Shown here one piece after another: positions 26,351 through 35,095 of a DNA stretch of 64,000 bases. Source of the DNA: Bacteroidota bacterium (GTDB lineage: Bacteria > Bacteroidota > Bacteroidia > NS11-12g > UBA955); assembly GCA_005798825.1 (NCBI GenBank), contig SYIL01000004.1:186001-250000 (forward strand). The letters run 5' to 3'. The translations under genes were made by a program, and so were the position numbers. The stretch's first letter is position 1. Each line of letters begins with the position of its first letter. The notes below the pieces were generated by a model. That model worked only from the letters and a program-made list of their open reading frames with translations. It was not told the DNA's origin and did no database searches.

Positions 26351-28837
26351 CTACCGCAACAAGGTGAAATTTCCCTGCATACTGCGCTTCTCGTTGTCAC
26401 AGCCAATCCAATAGGCAATAAAAACATAAACCCCCTCGGGTGCAGGCTTCCCATTGATATTGCCATCCCAATTTAAATCTGGATGATTGTAGTCTGCCAC
26501 TTTTTCACCCCAACGATTGAAAAGCTTAACATTGTAAAACGACCCTTTTACCTGATACTGATTCAAAGGATAGCGGTCATTGCGCCCATCATCATTGGGT
26601 GTAAATGCTGTGGGCATGAATATAGTTGAGGGCAATAAATCTTTTCTTTTTATCAAATTTAGGGTATCGTAGGAAACACAACCTTCAAAATCTTTCACGC
26701 GAACCCAATACTGTCCTGAATCGTAAGCGATAATCTTCTGCTTGTTTGAACCTGTATTCCAAATATAGGAACTCATTCCAGGTCCAGCATCCAATATAGG
26801 CTTTTCGGACAAACACAAAGCGGTGTCTGCACCCAAATCAAGCAAAGGGTTGGGAAATAATAAAACATTAATTGAATCTTTTTCGGGACAATCTTTAGAA
26901 TTTAATAATGAAACAACCAATTTTCCAGGCTGAAACAAACGGTAAGAAATACCACTGTTTTCATTGTTCCAAATAATGCGTTTGGCGTTGGGTAATGATA
27001 TAGACAATAGCGTATCAATTTTATTGCAGAAGCGTAAATCTTTACCCAATTTGAATTCGTTGGGGTAATTCAAAAGCGTAAATGTATCGCGATTGGAGCA
27101 CAACCCCATGGTTACTTTTACGGAATATATGCCTGGAATTTTTATATCGCAGTATTGATTTATTTCTCCAGTACTCCATGAGGTGAAAAATTTAGGGGCT
27201 GGGTTTTTTGAATCGAATCGAACGGATATACCCGGGCAAACACTGGTGTCATTTATGACAACCTTTACAGGAGAAAATTGAGAAATAATTACAGAATCTC
27301 TCGAAAAACAGCCGTTGTTTGTTTCACCCAATACGTAAAACTTAAACGATTTGTCAACCATAATTTTTTGCGAAGTTTCCCCAGTAGACCAGGTGTATTT
27401 TTTCATTCCCGGATCGGCTCCAATAGGATGTGAAAATCTCTCGTCATGGCAAAAAACGGTGTCGCCATAGGCCCTTACCTTGTTTTTATCAACCACTATT
27501 TTCATTGAGTCGCGCCAAAAACAAATTTTTGAATATACATCCAAATAAACCCAACCTTCAGCCCCAGTTTCAATAGACTTGGTTTTTTCACCTGTACTCC
27601 ATTTATAGGCTTCTGCAATAATATTTGAAGTGAGCGTAACCTTGAATCCTGGGCAAATAATGGTATCGGCTGGCAATTTAGGCTTCAAGGTTTCAACCAC
27701 TATAACCGTGGCAACAAAACTGTCCACACACTTGTTTTTATAGGCAAGTAATTTCACTTTAAACACACCCGCACGGGGAAAAGTAAACGTGGGACTGGCC
27801 ATGTTGGATGTGTCGTTCTTTACACTATCAATTCCAAAATCCCAATGATACCTTTGTGCGCTGGTACTTCTATTTTGAAATTTATAACTAAACCCACAAA
27901 TAAAAGTTGGAACAAAATATGATGCCACGACATCAATTACACAACTTTGCACATTAAATTGATAATCTCGTCGGGTTATAGATATCAAAACCCCGCCACG
28001 GTATTCCTTGACCAGAATTCCCACGACAAACTGGCCAATTTTTGTTGGAGTAAGGGTTAAATATCCTGTTTTGCTGTCAATTTTTAAATACGGATTTCCA
28101 TTGATTTGATTGGTATCTTCATATCCTGTGCCCCACAGTATCTGAGAAAATGGTGGGGTTTGCAAATTTCCATTCGCACCTTGATCGGGCCTTGGATTAC
28201 TGGTATTGCCTCCTGTAAAAGGTCTGTATAATTCATATTCAAGACTATCTCCGTCTGGGTCTGTGGCGCTGTGATCAAATTTTAACGGGGTATTGGTACA
28301 CAAAAAATTGGGGGGTAATTCTTTGAAAAATGCCGAATTATTTTCTTTTTTGTTTGACAAAATTCTAGAATCGGGTATTTGTATCCAGTAGTTGGCACCT
28401 GTACCTCCTGGATCTATCAAATTAGAAATCGACCCGTTTCTACAACAACGCTGAAAAGAAATATAATATCCACCCGTAATGGGAGGAAGAGAAAATGTCA
28501 TCTCATACCAATATTGATCAACACAAGCGTTAGGGGCGACAACAATACAGTTATAATTCGTTTTGACAACCCGTTTTGGACCTTGTCGGGAAATGAGTTT
28601 GGGGTATCCACTCACAAGATTTCGGGTTCGGCCATTAAAAACACCAATATAGGCCGTACCATCAGAAGAAATCGCTGAGGGATTGCCATTGAGGCAATCA
28701 AAATACACATCGTAACGGATCGAATATTGGTTGTTTCCCAAATATTTATATTTCACATCTCCACCAACAATGTGCGTTGCCTTCAGGGAAAAAGCAAAAA
28801 ATAGGCATCCAAAGAAAATAAAACTATATATTTTCAC
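26351..28837 (-). CDS. Large secreted protein with T9SS type B (gliding motility-associated) C-terminal domain
   Basis: 828 aa from the GTG at 28837, which lies 5 bases after a -7 element; the TTG at 28855 overlaps that element. The signal peptide ends near SLKA. The N-terminal 300 residues follow the Bacteroidota pattern THIVGGDVKYKYLG...YDVYFDCLNG seen in large gliding-associated proteins. A PKD-like domain follows (YHWDFGIDSV). Then come five Ig-like repeats of about 70 residues, each with a W(S/N)TG core (YKWSTGEK, YTWSTGET, TSWSTGEI, IIWNNENSG, YIWNTGSN). The last 90 residues are the CHU_C/type B sorting domain (MPTAFTPNDDGRNDRYP, NRWGEKVADY, WDGNINGKPAPEGVYVF). Likely a surface or adhesive protein. 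Confidence 0.9.
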   Translation of the reverse strand: MKIYSFIFFGCLFFAFSLKATHIVGGDVKYKYLGNNQYSIRYDVYFDCLNGNPSAISSDGTAYIGVFNGRTRNLVSGYPKLISRQGPKRVVKTNYNCIVVAPNACVDQYWYEMTFSLPPITGGYYISFQRCCRNGSISNLIDPGGTGANYWIQIPDSRILSNKKENNSAFFKELPPNFLCTNTPLKFDHSATDPDGDSLEYELYRPFTGGNTSNPRPDQGANGNLQTPPFSQILWGTGYEDTNQINGNPYLKIDSKTGYLTLTPTKIGQFVVGILVKEYRGGVLISITRRDYQFNVQSCVIDVVASYFVPTFICGFSYKFQNRSTSAQRYHWDFGIDSVKNDTSNMASPTFTFPRAGVFKVKLLAYKNKCVDSFVATVIVVETLKPKLPADTIICPGFKVTLTSNIIAEAYKWSTGEKTKSIETGAEGWVYLDVYSKICFWRDSMKIVVDKNKVRAYGDTVFCHDERFSHPIGADPGMKKYTWSTGETSQKIMVDKSFKFYVLGETNNGCFSRDSVIISQFSPVKVVINDTSVCPGISVRFDSKNPAPKFFTSWSTGEINQYCDIKIPGIYSVKVTMGLCSNRDTFTLLNYPNEFKLGKDLRFCNKIDTLLSISLPNAKRIIWNNENSGISYRLFQPGKLVVSLLNSKDCPEKDSINVLLFPNPLLDLGADTALCLSEKPILDAGPGMSSYIWNTGSNKQKIIAYDSGQYWVRVKDFEGCVSYDTLNLIKRKDLLPSTIFMPTAFTPNDDGRNDRYPLNQYQVKGSFYNVKLFNRWGEKVADYNHPDLNWDGNINGKPAPEGVYVFIAYWIGCDNEKRSMQGNFTLLR

Positions 28838-28842
28838 CAATA

Positions 28843-28850
28843 CAAATTTA
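28843..28850 (-). promoter_or_regulatory. Bacteroidota -7 element (TAAATTTG) before the T9SS type B protein
   Basis: Exact TAnnTTTG, minus strand, 5 bases before the GTG at 28837. It supports GTG over the upstream TTG as start. Confidence 0.5.
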
Positions 28851-28895
28851 ACCAAATAAGAAGAAAAGAGTTTAAATCCAATAAATAAACTGCTA

Positions 28896-29393
28896 TCAAC
28901 TTAAAAACAAAACCATGTCGCTTGGGTCATCGTTGTTAAAAGAAACGTGCTCTTGCAGTGTAGTGGCAATTGAGACTCCAACAAAATTGGCATGTATTGG
29001 ATAATTTCGGTGCTCTCTTAAGGCCAAAAATGCCGTCCGGATTGTTTCAAATCCATGTTCGTACAAATCCACCAACACCTGCATCGTGGTATTGCCAGAA
29101 TGAATTACATCATCAACTATAATTACAGGGGTTGTTAAATCAAGCATATTGGGTTTAACTCCCACCCACCGAAAATCATCGGATGCATGTACATTCCCCA
29201 AAGAAATTGTACATTCAGGCAATATTCGGTCAAGCTCGCGGTTTAATTCAAGAGCAATGGCCATGCCCCGTGTATTTATGGCAACAAAATACAAATCACT
29301 TGCGTCGGCAAAAGATTCGGCAATTTCATATGCCATCCTCTGGAATATTAAACGAATTTCATCGTGTGATTTTAAAATCGTTCTGTCAGACAT
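28896..29393 (-). CDS. Phosphoribosyltransferase (PyrR-like PRTase fold)
   Basis: 165 aa. A type I phosphoribosyltransferase with the PRPP-binding loop VIIVDDVIHSGNTT (about 89-102), and an INTRGMAIALEL helix early on. The overall layout resembles PyrR and related uracil/hypoxanthine PRTases. Whether it regulates pyrimidine genes, salvages a base, or both cannot be decided. It lies 28 bases downstream of the HscB-like gene on the same strand, so it may be the last gene of the rseP unit. Confidence 0.82.
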   Translation of the reverse strand: MSDRTILKSHDEIRLIFQRMAYEIAESFADASDLYFVAINTRGMAIALELNRELDRILPECTISLGNVHASDDFRWVGVKPNMLDLTTPVIIVDDVIHSGNTTMQVLVDLYEHGFETIRTAFLALREHRNYPIHANFVGVSIATTLQEHVSFNNDDPSDMVLFLS

Positions 29394-29421
29394 TATTGGA
29401 TGTAAAAATACATTGGCGACT

Positions 29422-29940
29422 TTATATCTCCTCTATGCATTCAAAATTTTTGCGCAAACGACTGAGATATTTGTGTTTTTGAAACCACACTAAGAGATCT
29501 ATTCTGTTGGGTATTACTTGCGATTTTAATCTATCTAATACTTCTTCTGACTCTTTTTCAGCTGCAATTAACAGCAATTCTGGAATCGGTTTTGGTATAG
29601 GGGGAGGCTGAAAATCAAATTGTGGTGCCCCTTTATTTGTTCCCAATTTCGTAATTTCATCGTTCAAATCCATCATTTCCATCAAAAAATCTTCTGGTAA
29701 TACATTCTGATTGATGTTTTCAAAACCCATGGCTAGCATATACGCCGCAACAAGGCCTTCATCAGTACGGAGCGATTCATAATGCGCATTGGCCATTGAT
29801 GCCTTGGTCTCAGAAATTGAGTCTACCCCTATGATATTTGGATGTGCGCTGCGTTGAATTGTTAAAAAAATTTGACGAAGAACTTTTCTATCGATGTTAA
29901 TGCTGGGAACAAGACCAAAAAATACAAAAGGATTATTCAT
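29422..29940 (-). CDS. HscB-like J-domain co-chaperone with HPN instead of HPD
   Basis: 172 aa from the ATG at 29940, the usual HscB length. The N-terminus NNPFVFFGLVPSINID and helix RKVLRQIFLTIQRSAHP follow the J domain of Fe-S co-chaperone HscB. The C-terminal half has the HSCB oligomerisation pattern (YMLAMG, LPEDFLMEMMDLNDEI). The J-domain HPD tripeptide reads HPN (residues 33-35, codon AAT for Asn). The Asp is needed in known J-proteins to stimulate Hsp70 ATPase. A proline-rich insert (FDFQPPPIPKPIPE) separates the C-terminal helices. The family call is by pattern; function may be altered. It starts 1 base after the rseP stop. Confidence 0.72.
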   Translation of the reverse strand: MNNPFVFFGLVPSINIDRKVLRQIFLTIQRSAHPNIIGVDSISETKASMANAHYESLRTDEGLVAAYMLAMGFENINQNVLPEDFLMEMMDLNDEITKLGTNKGAPQFDFQPPPIPKPIPELLLIAAEKESEEVLDRLKSQVIPNRIDLLVWFQKHKYLSRLRKNFECIEEI

Positions 29941-29941
29941 G

Positions 29942-31384
29942 TTAAATCCCCAAAGCGCGGGCAATGTCTACCCAGAAAGTAAATGCAACAAGAGAAAGCA
30001 AAAGAACAATTCCAATGACTTGTCCAACATACAAGACCTTTTCAGAAACGGGTCTACCGCTGATAATTTCGTATAACAAAAACATAGAATGGCCCCCATC
30101 CAGTGCAGGAATCGGCAACATATTAAAGAAAGCCAATACCAGGCTAAGCATGGCAGTCAATGTCCAAAAATTTACCCAATCCCATTTACTCCCAAACATT
30201 TGGGCAATTCCAACCGGGCCAGCCAAGGATTTTGAAGCATCCATTTTACCAGTGGCAACCTTTCCGAGTGCTTTGGCATTGGCTGAAATCAAGCCAAATG
30301 AACGAGACACACCCAGATTGACAGATTCTCCAAGACTGTAGTTAATCTTCTTTTCAAGCTTTTCTATACCATAAAACTCGGGTTGAAATCCCAATGTTCC
30401 ATCGTCATAGATACTTGCCATGGTTTTTGATTGCTTTCCATCTGAGGACTTGGTACCAAGTTTCACAGTCTGTCCAGATTTGTTTAGAAGTAGCTCTTTG
30501 AATTCATAAAAAGACAAATTAGAATCATTGTCAATCGTGACAATTTCGTCTCCTTGCTCCAGCCCGGCCTTGTCAGCATTGCTCCCACCAACAACTTTTC
30601 CAATCTTGAATCGAAGTCTGGGAGCAAAAAAGGGCAAATCAGATTTTTTTGACAGCAATGCCTCGAAATTTTTTGGCATGCGTAAAATTGTGTCGTGGTA
30701 TGATGCAATAATGGATGTGGGGTTTGTGGTAATTGCATTCTTACTGCTGTTTTCAGTTAAACCAACCTCATTCCCCCGAAGATGTGGGGGGGGAATTGTC
30801 AAACGCGCAATCGAAACCTCTTTGTTATCTTGCATCAAGAATGATGGATTAAAAAAATCCAAGAATAAATTATCAACCGGTTTTTTGTTTAAGGCAGAAA
30901 TTTTATCACCGACTTGAAAGCCCACAGAACGCGCAACTGGACTGGCATAAATACCCCCCATGGCATTGATAGCAGAATTTGGGATGTACCGCTCACCTTG
31001 GGTAAATGTGAGAACTATCATAATTGTAATGCCCAATATGAGGTTTACGAATACACCACCAACCATCACAATCAATCTTTGCCAAGCAGGTTTGCTTCGA
31101 AACTCCCAGGGCTGCGCTGGCGATTTTAATTGATTGGTGTCTAAACTTTCATCAATCATTCCTGCTATTTTAACATATCCACCCAACGGAAGCCAACCGA
31201 TTCCATATTCTGTATCCCCTCTTTTAAACTTAAAAAACTTGAATCCCCAGGCATCAAAAAACAAATAAAATTTTTCAACGCGAATTCCGAATGCGCGTGC
31301 AGCCCAGAAATGCCCAAATTCATGGAGTGTTACCAGTATAGAAAGTGCTAAAATAAACTGGGCAACTGTAATAAATGTATTCAT
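29942..31384 (-). CDS. rseP: RIP metalloprotease RseP (site-2 protease)
   Basis: 480 aa. An inner-membrane zinc protease that cuts transmembrane segments, e.g. of anti-sigma factors. The zinc motif HEFGH is at about 21-25 in the first helix (TLHEFGHFWAARAFG). Large PDZ-containing periplasmic region (for example VVGGSNADKAGLEQGDEIVTIDNDS). The second active-site motif LDG is in NMLPIPALDGGHSMFLLYE. The C-terminal helix is VIGIVLLLSLVAFTFW. A -7 element lies 13 bases before the ATG. It heads a unit with the HscB-like gene and the phosphoribosyltransferase. No dxr or cdsA neighbour is present. Confidence 0.96.
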   Translation of the reverse strand: MNTFITVAQFILALSILVTLHEFGHFWAARAFGIRVEKFYLFFDAWGFKFFKFKRGDTEYGIGWLPLGGYVKIAGMIDESLDTNQLKSPAQPWEFRSKPAWQRLIVMVGGVFVNLILGITIMIVLTFTQGERYIPNSAINAMGGIYASPVARSVGFQVGDKISALNKKPVDNLFLDFFNPSFLMQDNKEVSIARLTIPPPHLRGNEVGLTENSSKNAITTNPTSIIASYHDTILRMPKNFEALLSKKSDLPFFAPRLRFKIGKVVGGSNADKAGLEQGDEIVTIDNDSNLSFYEFKELLLNKSGQTVKLGTKSSDGKQSKTMASIYDDGTLGFQPEFYGIEKLEKKINYSLGESVNLGVSRSFGLISANAKALGKVATGKMDASKSLAGPVGIAQMFGSKWDWVNFWTLTAMLSLVLAFFNMLPIPALDGGHSMFLLYEIISGRPVSEKVLYVGQVIGIVLLLSLVAFTFWVDIARALGI

Positions 31385-31397
31385 TATATTTTTTTGG

Positions 31398-31405
31398 CAA
31401 AGATA
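31398..31405 (-). promoter_or_regulatory. Bacteroidota -7 element (TATCTTTG) before rseP
   Basis: Exact TAnnTTTG, minus strand, 13 bases before the rseP ATG. Confidence 0.5.
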
Positions 31406-31450
31406 GTTATTAGATTGATAAGGGTATTTAATATCGATTAATTCTGTGTT

Positions 31451-31900
31451 CTAGCGCCCCATCAATTTATACATGGAATAGTGCGGCAACCCAACCTCTT
31501 CGAATTCATCGCCCTCGATGTGATAATTTAATGACAAATAAAACGGAATTGCCGACTGTCGGGCATGCAATACCATCATTGTTTTCCCACAGTCAATTGC
31601 GATTTTTTCTGCATAGGCCACCATTTTTTTCCCCACCCCCTTGCCTTGCCAATCATCAAGAACGGCAACCTGTCTCATTTTAAAACCAACCCTATAATCC
31701 GTCAAAATCAAGCACCCAACCACCCATTCTCCACATTTAACCACAATATGAATATCATTTTTCTCTGCATCAAACCCATTTGAATCAAAAAACATTCCCA
31801 ATGGGCGTCTTAAAACCCCATACCTCAGCGCCAGAGATTGGCAATAATTAAAACTGCCCCACGCGATAATTTCAGGTTCAGATATTGTTGGTGTAATCAT
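31451..31900 (-). CDS. GNAT family N-acetyltransferase
   Basis: 149 aa from the ATG at 31900; upstream reading encodes only the repeat-derived SICILSICIL. It has the GNAT acetyl-CoA motif RQVAVLDDWQGKGVGKKMVAYAEKIA (about 77-102, with the Q/RxxGxG/A loop as QGKGVGKK), followed by the beta5-alpha4 region MVLHARQSAIPFYLSLNYHIEGDEFEEVGLPHYSMYK. The YxxN-like end and the overall shape resemble ElaA/YjcF-like acetyltransferases. Substrate unknown. Upstream there is a 12-base direct repeat and a -7 element. Confidence 0.9.
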   Translation of the reverse strand: MITPTISEPEIIAWGSFNYCQSLALRYGVLRRPLGMFFDSNGFDAEKNDIHIVVKCGEWVVGCLILTDYRVGFKMRQVAVLDDWQGKGVGKKMVAYAEKIAIDCGKTMMVLHARQSAIPFYLSLNYHIEGDEFEEVGLPHYSMYKLMGR

Positions 31901-31919
31901 ATTAACCAAAATAGTACTT

Positions 31920-31948
31920 AGAATACAAATACTCAGAATACAAATATA
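31920..31948 (-). promoter_or_regulatory. 12-base direct repeat overlapping a -7 element upstream of the GNAT gene
   Basis: AGAATACAAATA occurs at 31920-31931 and 31935-31946 (15-base period). On the minus strand the upstream copy creates an exact TATATTTG (31948-31941), about 40 bases before the ATG. Confidence 0.4.
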
Positions 31949-32050
31949 CCAAAGTAGCCCACTTGAATAATTAATCATCTTGGTATATGGCTTGTGAATA
32001 AAGATCGTTAGGTTGTAGAAGTAATCTTACCAAATCTATAATGGGGGTTC

Positions 32051-32058
32051 TATCTTTG
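32051..32058 (+). promoter_or_regulatory. Bacteroidota -7 element (TATCTTTG) before fumC
   Basis: Exact TAnnTTTG, 8 bases before the fumC ATG. The predicted leader is only a few bases long. Confidence 0.5.
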
Positions 32059-32066
32059 TATGTATT

Positions 32067-33479
32067 ATGACACAACACCGAATAGAAATAGACACTATGG
32101 GCGAAGTTCAAGTTCCTGCCAATGCCTTGTGGGGGGCCCAAACAGAGCGAAGCAGAACCAATTTTAAGATTGGTACGGCAGGCAGTATGCCAATAGAAAT
32201 ACTTCGTGCTTTTGGGGTATTAAAAAAGAGTGCTGCCAAAACCAACCGGGATTTGGGTGTTCTTTCGGACGATAAATGTGCATTGATTTGTACGGTATGT
32301 GATGAAATTATTGCTGGAAAACTAGACAATGAATTTCCATTGGTGATCTGGCAAACAGGTAGCGGCACTCAAAGCAATATGAATGTAAACGAAGTAATTG
32401 CCAACCGTGCACACCAGCTTGGTGGGGGAAATTTGGATGATGCTATCAAAACTCTTCACCCCAATGACGATGTTAACAAAAGCCAAAGTAGCAATGATAC
32501 GTTTCCTACCGCAATGAGTATTGCCGTGTTTAAACAAGTCATCGATTATACCCTACCAGGAATTCAGGCACTTAAAACTACCTTAAAGCACAAGTCTCGT
32601 GAATTTGAGGCCATAGTAAAAATTGGCAGGACGCATTTTATGGATGCAACACCTCTAACATTGGGTCAGGAGTTCAGTGCATATGTTCAACAACTAGAAA
32701 ACGGAGTAAACGCCATCAAGCGTTCACTTCCTTCGGTGGCAGAATTGGCTTTGGGTGGAACTGCTGTTGGAACTGGTCTCAATACCCCAAAAGGGTATGC
32801 CGAATTGGTAGCGCAATACATTGCAAAGGAGACAGGATTGCCATTTATTACTGCACCCAATAAATTTGAAGCCCTTTCCGCCCATGATGCGATGGTGGAA
32901 TTACACGGCGCAATTAAACGCACTGCTGTGAGTTGTTTTAAAATTGCCAATGACATTCGTATGCTCAGCTCTGGGCCACGAAGTGGAATCGGTGAACTAT
33001 CAATCCCAGAAAATGAGCCGGGAAGTTCAATCATGCCAGGAAAAGTAAACCCTACACAATCCGAAGCCTTGACCATGGTTTGTGCCCAAATTTTGGGCAA
33101 TGACGTCGCCATTTCGTTTGCTGCATCACAAGGTCATTTTGAGCTCAATGTTTTTAAACCGGTTATTGCCGTGAATATGCTTCAAAGTGCACGACTACTG
33201 GGCCAGGCTTGTCTGAGTTTCAATGATAATTGTGCTGTTGGAATTATTCCCAACTTAAACAATATACAACGTTTGGTCGACCAAAGTTTAATGTTGGTAA
33301 CCGCTTTGAATCCCCATATTGGGTATGAAAATGCTGCAAAAATTGCCAAAAAAGCACATAAAGAAAATATTACGTTAAAAGACGCTGCCTTATCTTTAGG
33401 GCTGGTCAGCGAAGCACAATTTAATGAATGGGTTAAACCTGAAATGATGGTTGGCAATCCAAAAAATGTGATAAAATAA
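32067..33479 (+). CDS. fumC: Class II fumarate hydratase
   Basis: 470 aa. Iron-independent fumarase of the TCA cycle; homotetramer. It shows the three conserved regions of the superfamily: [16 protein letters not shown] (about 93-108), [20 protein letters not shown] (about 188-207, with the catalytic His) and the signature loop [16 protein letters not shown] (about 317-332). Length is normal. folP starts 3 bases after its stop, so these two are co-transcribed. The pairing is not functional in any obvious way. Confidence 0.97.
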   Translation: MTQHRIEIDTMGEVQVPANALWGAQTERSRTNFKIGTAGSMPIEILRAFGVLKKSAAKTNRDLGVLSDDKCALICTVCDEIIAGKLDNEFPLVIWQTGSGTQSNMNVNEVIANRAHQLGGGNLDDAIKTLHPNDDVNKSQSSNDTFPTAMSIAVFKQVIDYTLPGIQALKTTLKHKSREFEAIVKIGRTHFMDATPLTLGQEFSAYVQQLENGVNAIKRSLPSVAELALGGTAVGTGLNTPKGYAELVAQYIAKETGLPFITAPNKFEALSAHDAMVELHGAIKRTAVSCFKIANDIRMLSSGPRSGIGELSIPENEPGSSIMPGKVNPTQSEALTMVCAQILGNDVAISFAASQGHFELNVFKPVIAVNMLQSARLLGQACLSFNDNCAVGIIPNLNNIQRLVDQSLMLVTALNPHIGYENAAKIAKKAHKENITLKDAALSLGLVSEAQFNEWVKPEMMVGNPKNVIK

Positions 33480-33482
33480 TCT

Positions 33483-34307
33483 ATGTTTTTGCACTCCAAA
33501 GAAAGAAAACTTTCACTTCTTCAGCCCGCGATTATGGGCATTCTCAATTGCACACCAGATTCTTTTTTGAAAGAAAGTCGCGTTCAATCGTCTCAACATG
33601 CACTCGATATTGTTGGCAAAATGATAGAGGAAGGTGCCGCTATTATTGACATTGGGGGTCAAAGTACACGCCCAGGCAGTAATCGCATTGGTTTTGGTGA
33701 AGAATTAGACCGCGTTGCACCCATTGTAAAAATTATCCGTAAAGCATTTCCTGAGATTTGGCTCTCCGTCGATACGTATCACAGTTCCGTAGCCCTCGCT
33801 TGTATTGGTTTGGGTATTGACATCATCAATGACATTGCTGCTGCAGACAATGATCCAAAAATGTTTAGAACTGTTTATGACAATCAAGTTGCGTACGTGG
33901 CCATGCATAAAAAAGGGACTCCCGAAACCATGCAAGATGATCCTCAATATCAAGACTTACTGGCAGAAATATTGGAGTTCTTTACCCACAAAAAAAATGA
34001 ATATAAAAAAGCAAATTTTGCAAACTGGGTGATTGATCCAGGATTTGGATTTGGTAAAACTACCGAACAAAATTTTGAATTGTTAAAGCAATTGCAGAAA
34101 TTTAAACAATTCAACAAACCTATTTTGGTGGGAATATCCCGCAAGGGAATGGTCTGGAGAACAATCAATGGCCGTCCTGAAACTGCACTAAATGGAAGTA
34201 CCGCCCTGCACATGGCCGCCCTAGATCGGGGCGCCAATATATTGCGGGTTCATGATGTAGCCGAAGCGAGAGAATGCGTTCTTCTCCACCAAGCATTGAA
34301 AGCATGA
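33483..34307 (+). CDS. folP: Dihydropteroate synthase
   Basis: 274 aa. It joins p-aminobenzoate to dihydropterin pyrophosphate in folate synthesis (the sulfonamide target). Motifs: MGILNCTPDSFL (about 18-29), IIDIGGQSTRPGS (about 55-67), DIINDIAAADND, and the pterin-site stretch WVIDPGFGFGKTTEQNFELL (about 181-200) with GISRKGMVW. Standard length. Downstream lies a 103-base gap with a weak CGGA-CGAT-TCCG hairpin near 34318-34329 before rpe. Confidence 0.97.
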   Translation: MFLHSKERKLSLLQPAIMGILNCTPDSFLKESRVQSSQHALDIVGKMIEEGAAIIDIGGQSTRPGSNRIGFGEELDRVAPIVKIIRKAFPEIWLSVDTYHSSVALACIGLGIDIINDIAAADNDPKMFRTVYDNQVAYVAMHKKGTPETMQDDPQYQDLLAEILEFFTHKKNEYKKANFANWVIDPGFGFGKTTEQNFELLKQLQKFKQFNKPILVGISRKGMVWRTINGRPETALNGSTALHMAALDRGANILRVHDVAEARECVLLHQALKA

Positions 34308-34410
34308 ATTTTTGTTTCGGACGATTCCGTTTTGACCAATACAAAATGGCACCCCAAACAATTACTTTGTAAATTTAACTGATTTCGATTTCTCGTTGTA
34401 ACTTCGCAGT

Positions 34411-35067
34411 ATGTCTGGAATGATTGCCCCTTCTATACTTTCTGCCGATTTCGGTAAATTGAATGCAGAAATTGAGATGATTAATCTTAGTCAGGCCCAT
34501 TGGTTTCATGTGGACGTAATGGATGGCGTGTTTGTGCCCAATATTTCTTTTGGCTTTCCAGTAATGAAAACCCTTCAGTCAAAAGCTACGAAGCCCCTCG
34601 ACGTTCATTTGATGATTGTTGATCCAGACCGATATACAGCGGCATTTGCCGATGCGGGTGCCCATGTTTTGACCGTCCACGCCGAAGCTTGCACGCACTT
34701 ACACCGCAGCCTGTCCAATATCAGAAACCACAATATGAAAGCTGGTGTCGCCATTAATCCGCATACTCCCGTTGAATCGTTGAGAGAAATTCTGAATCTC
34801 TGCGATTTGGTGTGTGTGATGAGTGTAAATCCTGGATTTGGTGGTCAATCATTCATAGAGCATACTTATGCAAAAGTTAAAGCATTGAAAAAAATGATTG
34901 TAGAAGCAAAAACATCCACCCTTATTGAAATTGATGGGGGTGTATCATTGTCCAATGCGAAGGCATTGTTGGATGCAGGAGCTGATGTTTTGGTGGCTGG
35001 AAATACTGTTTTTGGATCGCCCAATCCAAGCCAAACCATTCTTGATTTAACATTAATTGCACAATAA
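34411..35067 (+). CDS. rpe: Ribulose-phosphate 3-epimerase
   Basis: 218 aa. It interconverts ribulose-5-P and xylulose-5-P in the pentose phosphate pathway. TIM-barrel motifs: APSILSADFGKL (7-18), HWFHVDVMDGVFVPNISFG (about 30-48, metal His and catalytic Asp), VHLMIVDPDRY, MSVNPGFGGQSFIE (about 138-151) and EIDGGVS (second catalytic Asp). A one-mismatch -7 element (TAACTTCG, 34399-34406) lies 4 bases before the ATG. The receptor gene starts 28 bases after its stop. Confidence 0.97.
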   Translation: MSGMIAPSILSADFGKLNAEIEMINLSQAHWFHVDVMDGVFVPNISFGFPVMKTLQSKATKPLDVHLMIVDPDRYTAAFADAGAHVLTVHAEACTHLHRSLSNIRNHNMKAGVAINPHTPVESLREILNLCDLVCVMSVNPGFGGQSFIEHTYAKVKALKKMIVEAKTSTLIEIDGGVSLSNAKALLDAGADVLVAGNTVFGSPNPSQTILDLTLIAQ

Positions 35068-35095
35068 GATACCTGCAATTGCGTTTAATTATTGC

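Noticed and set aside
34316-34334. CGGA-CGAT-TCCG hairpin after folP as a terminator
   Set aside because: The 4-bp stem is too short to be convincing, so it is mentioned only in the folP entry.
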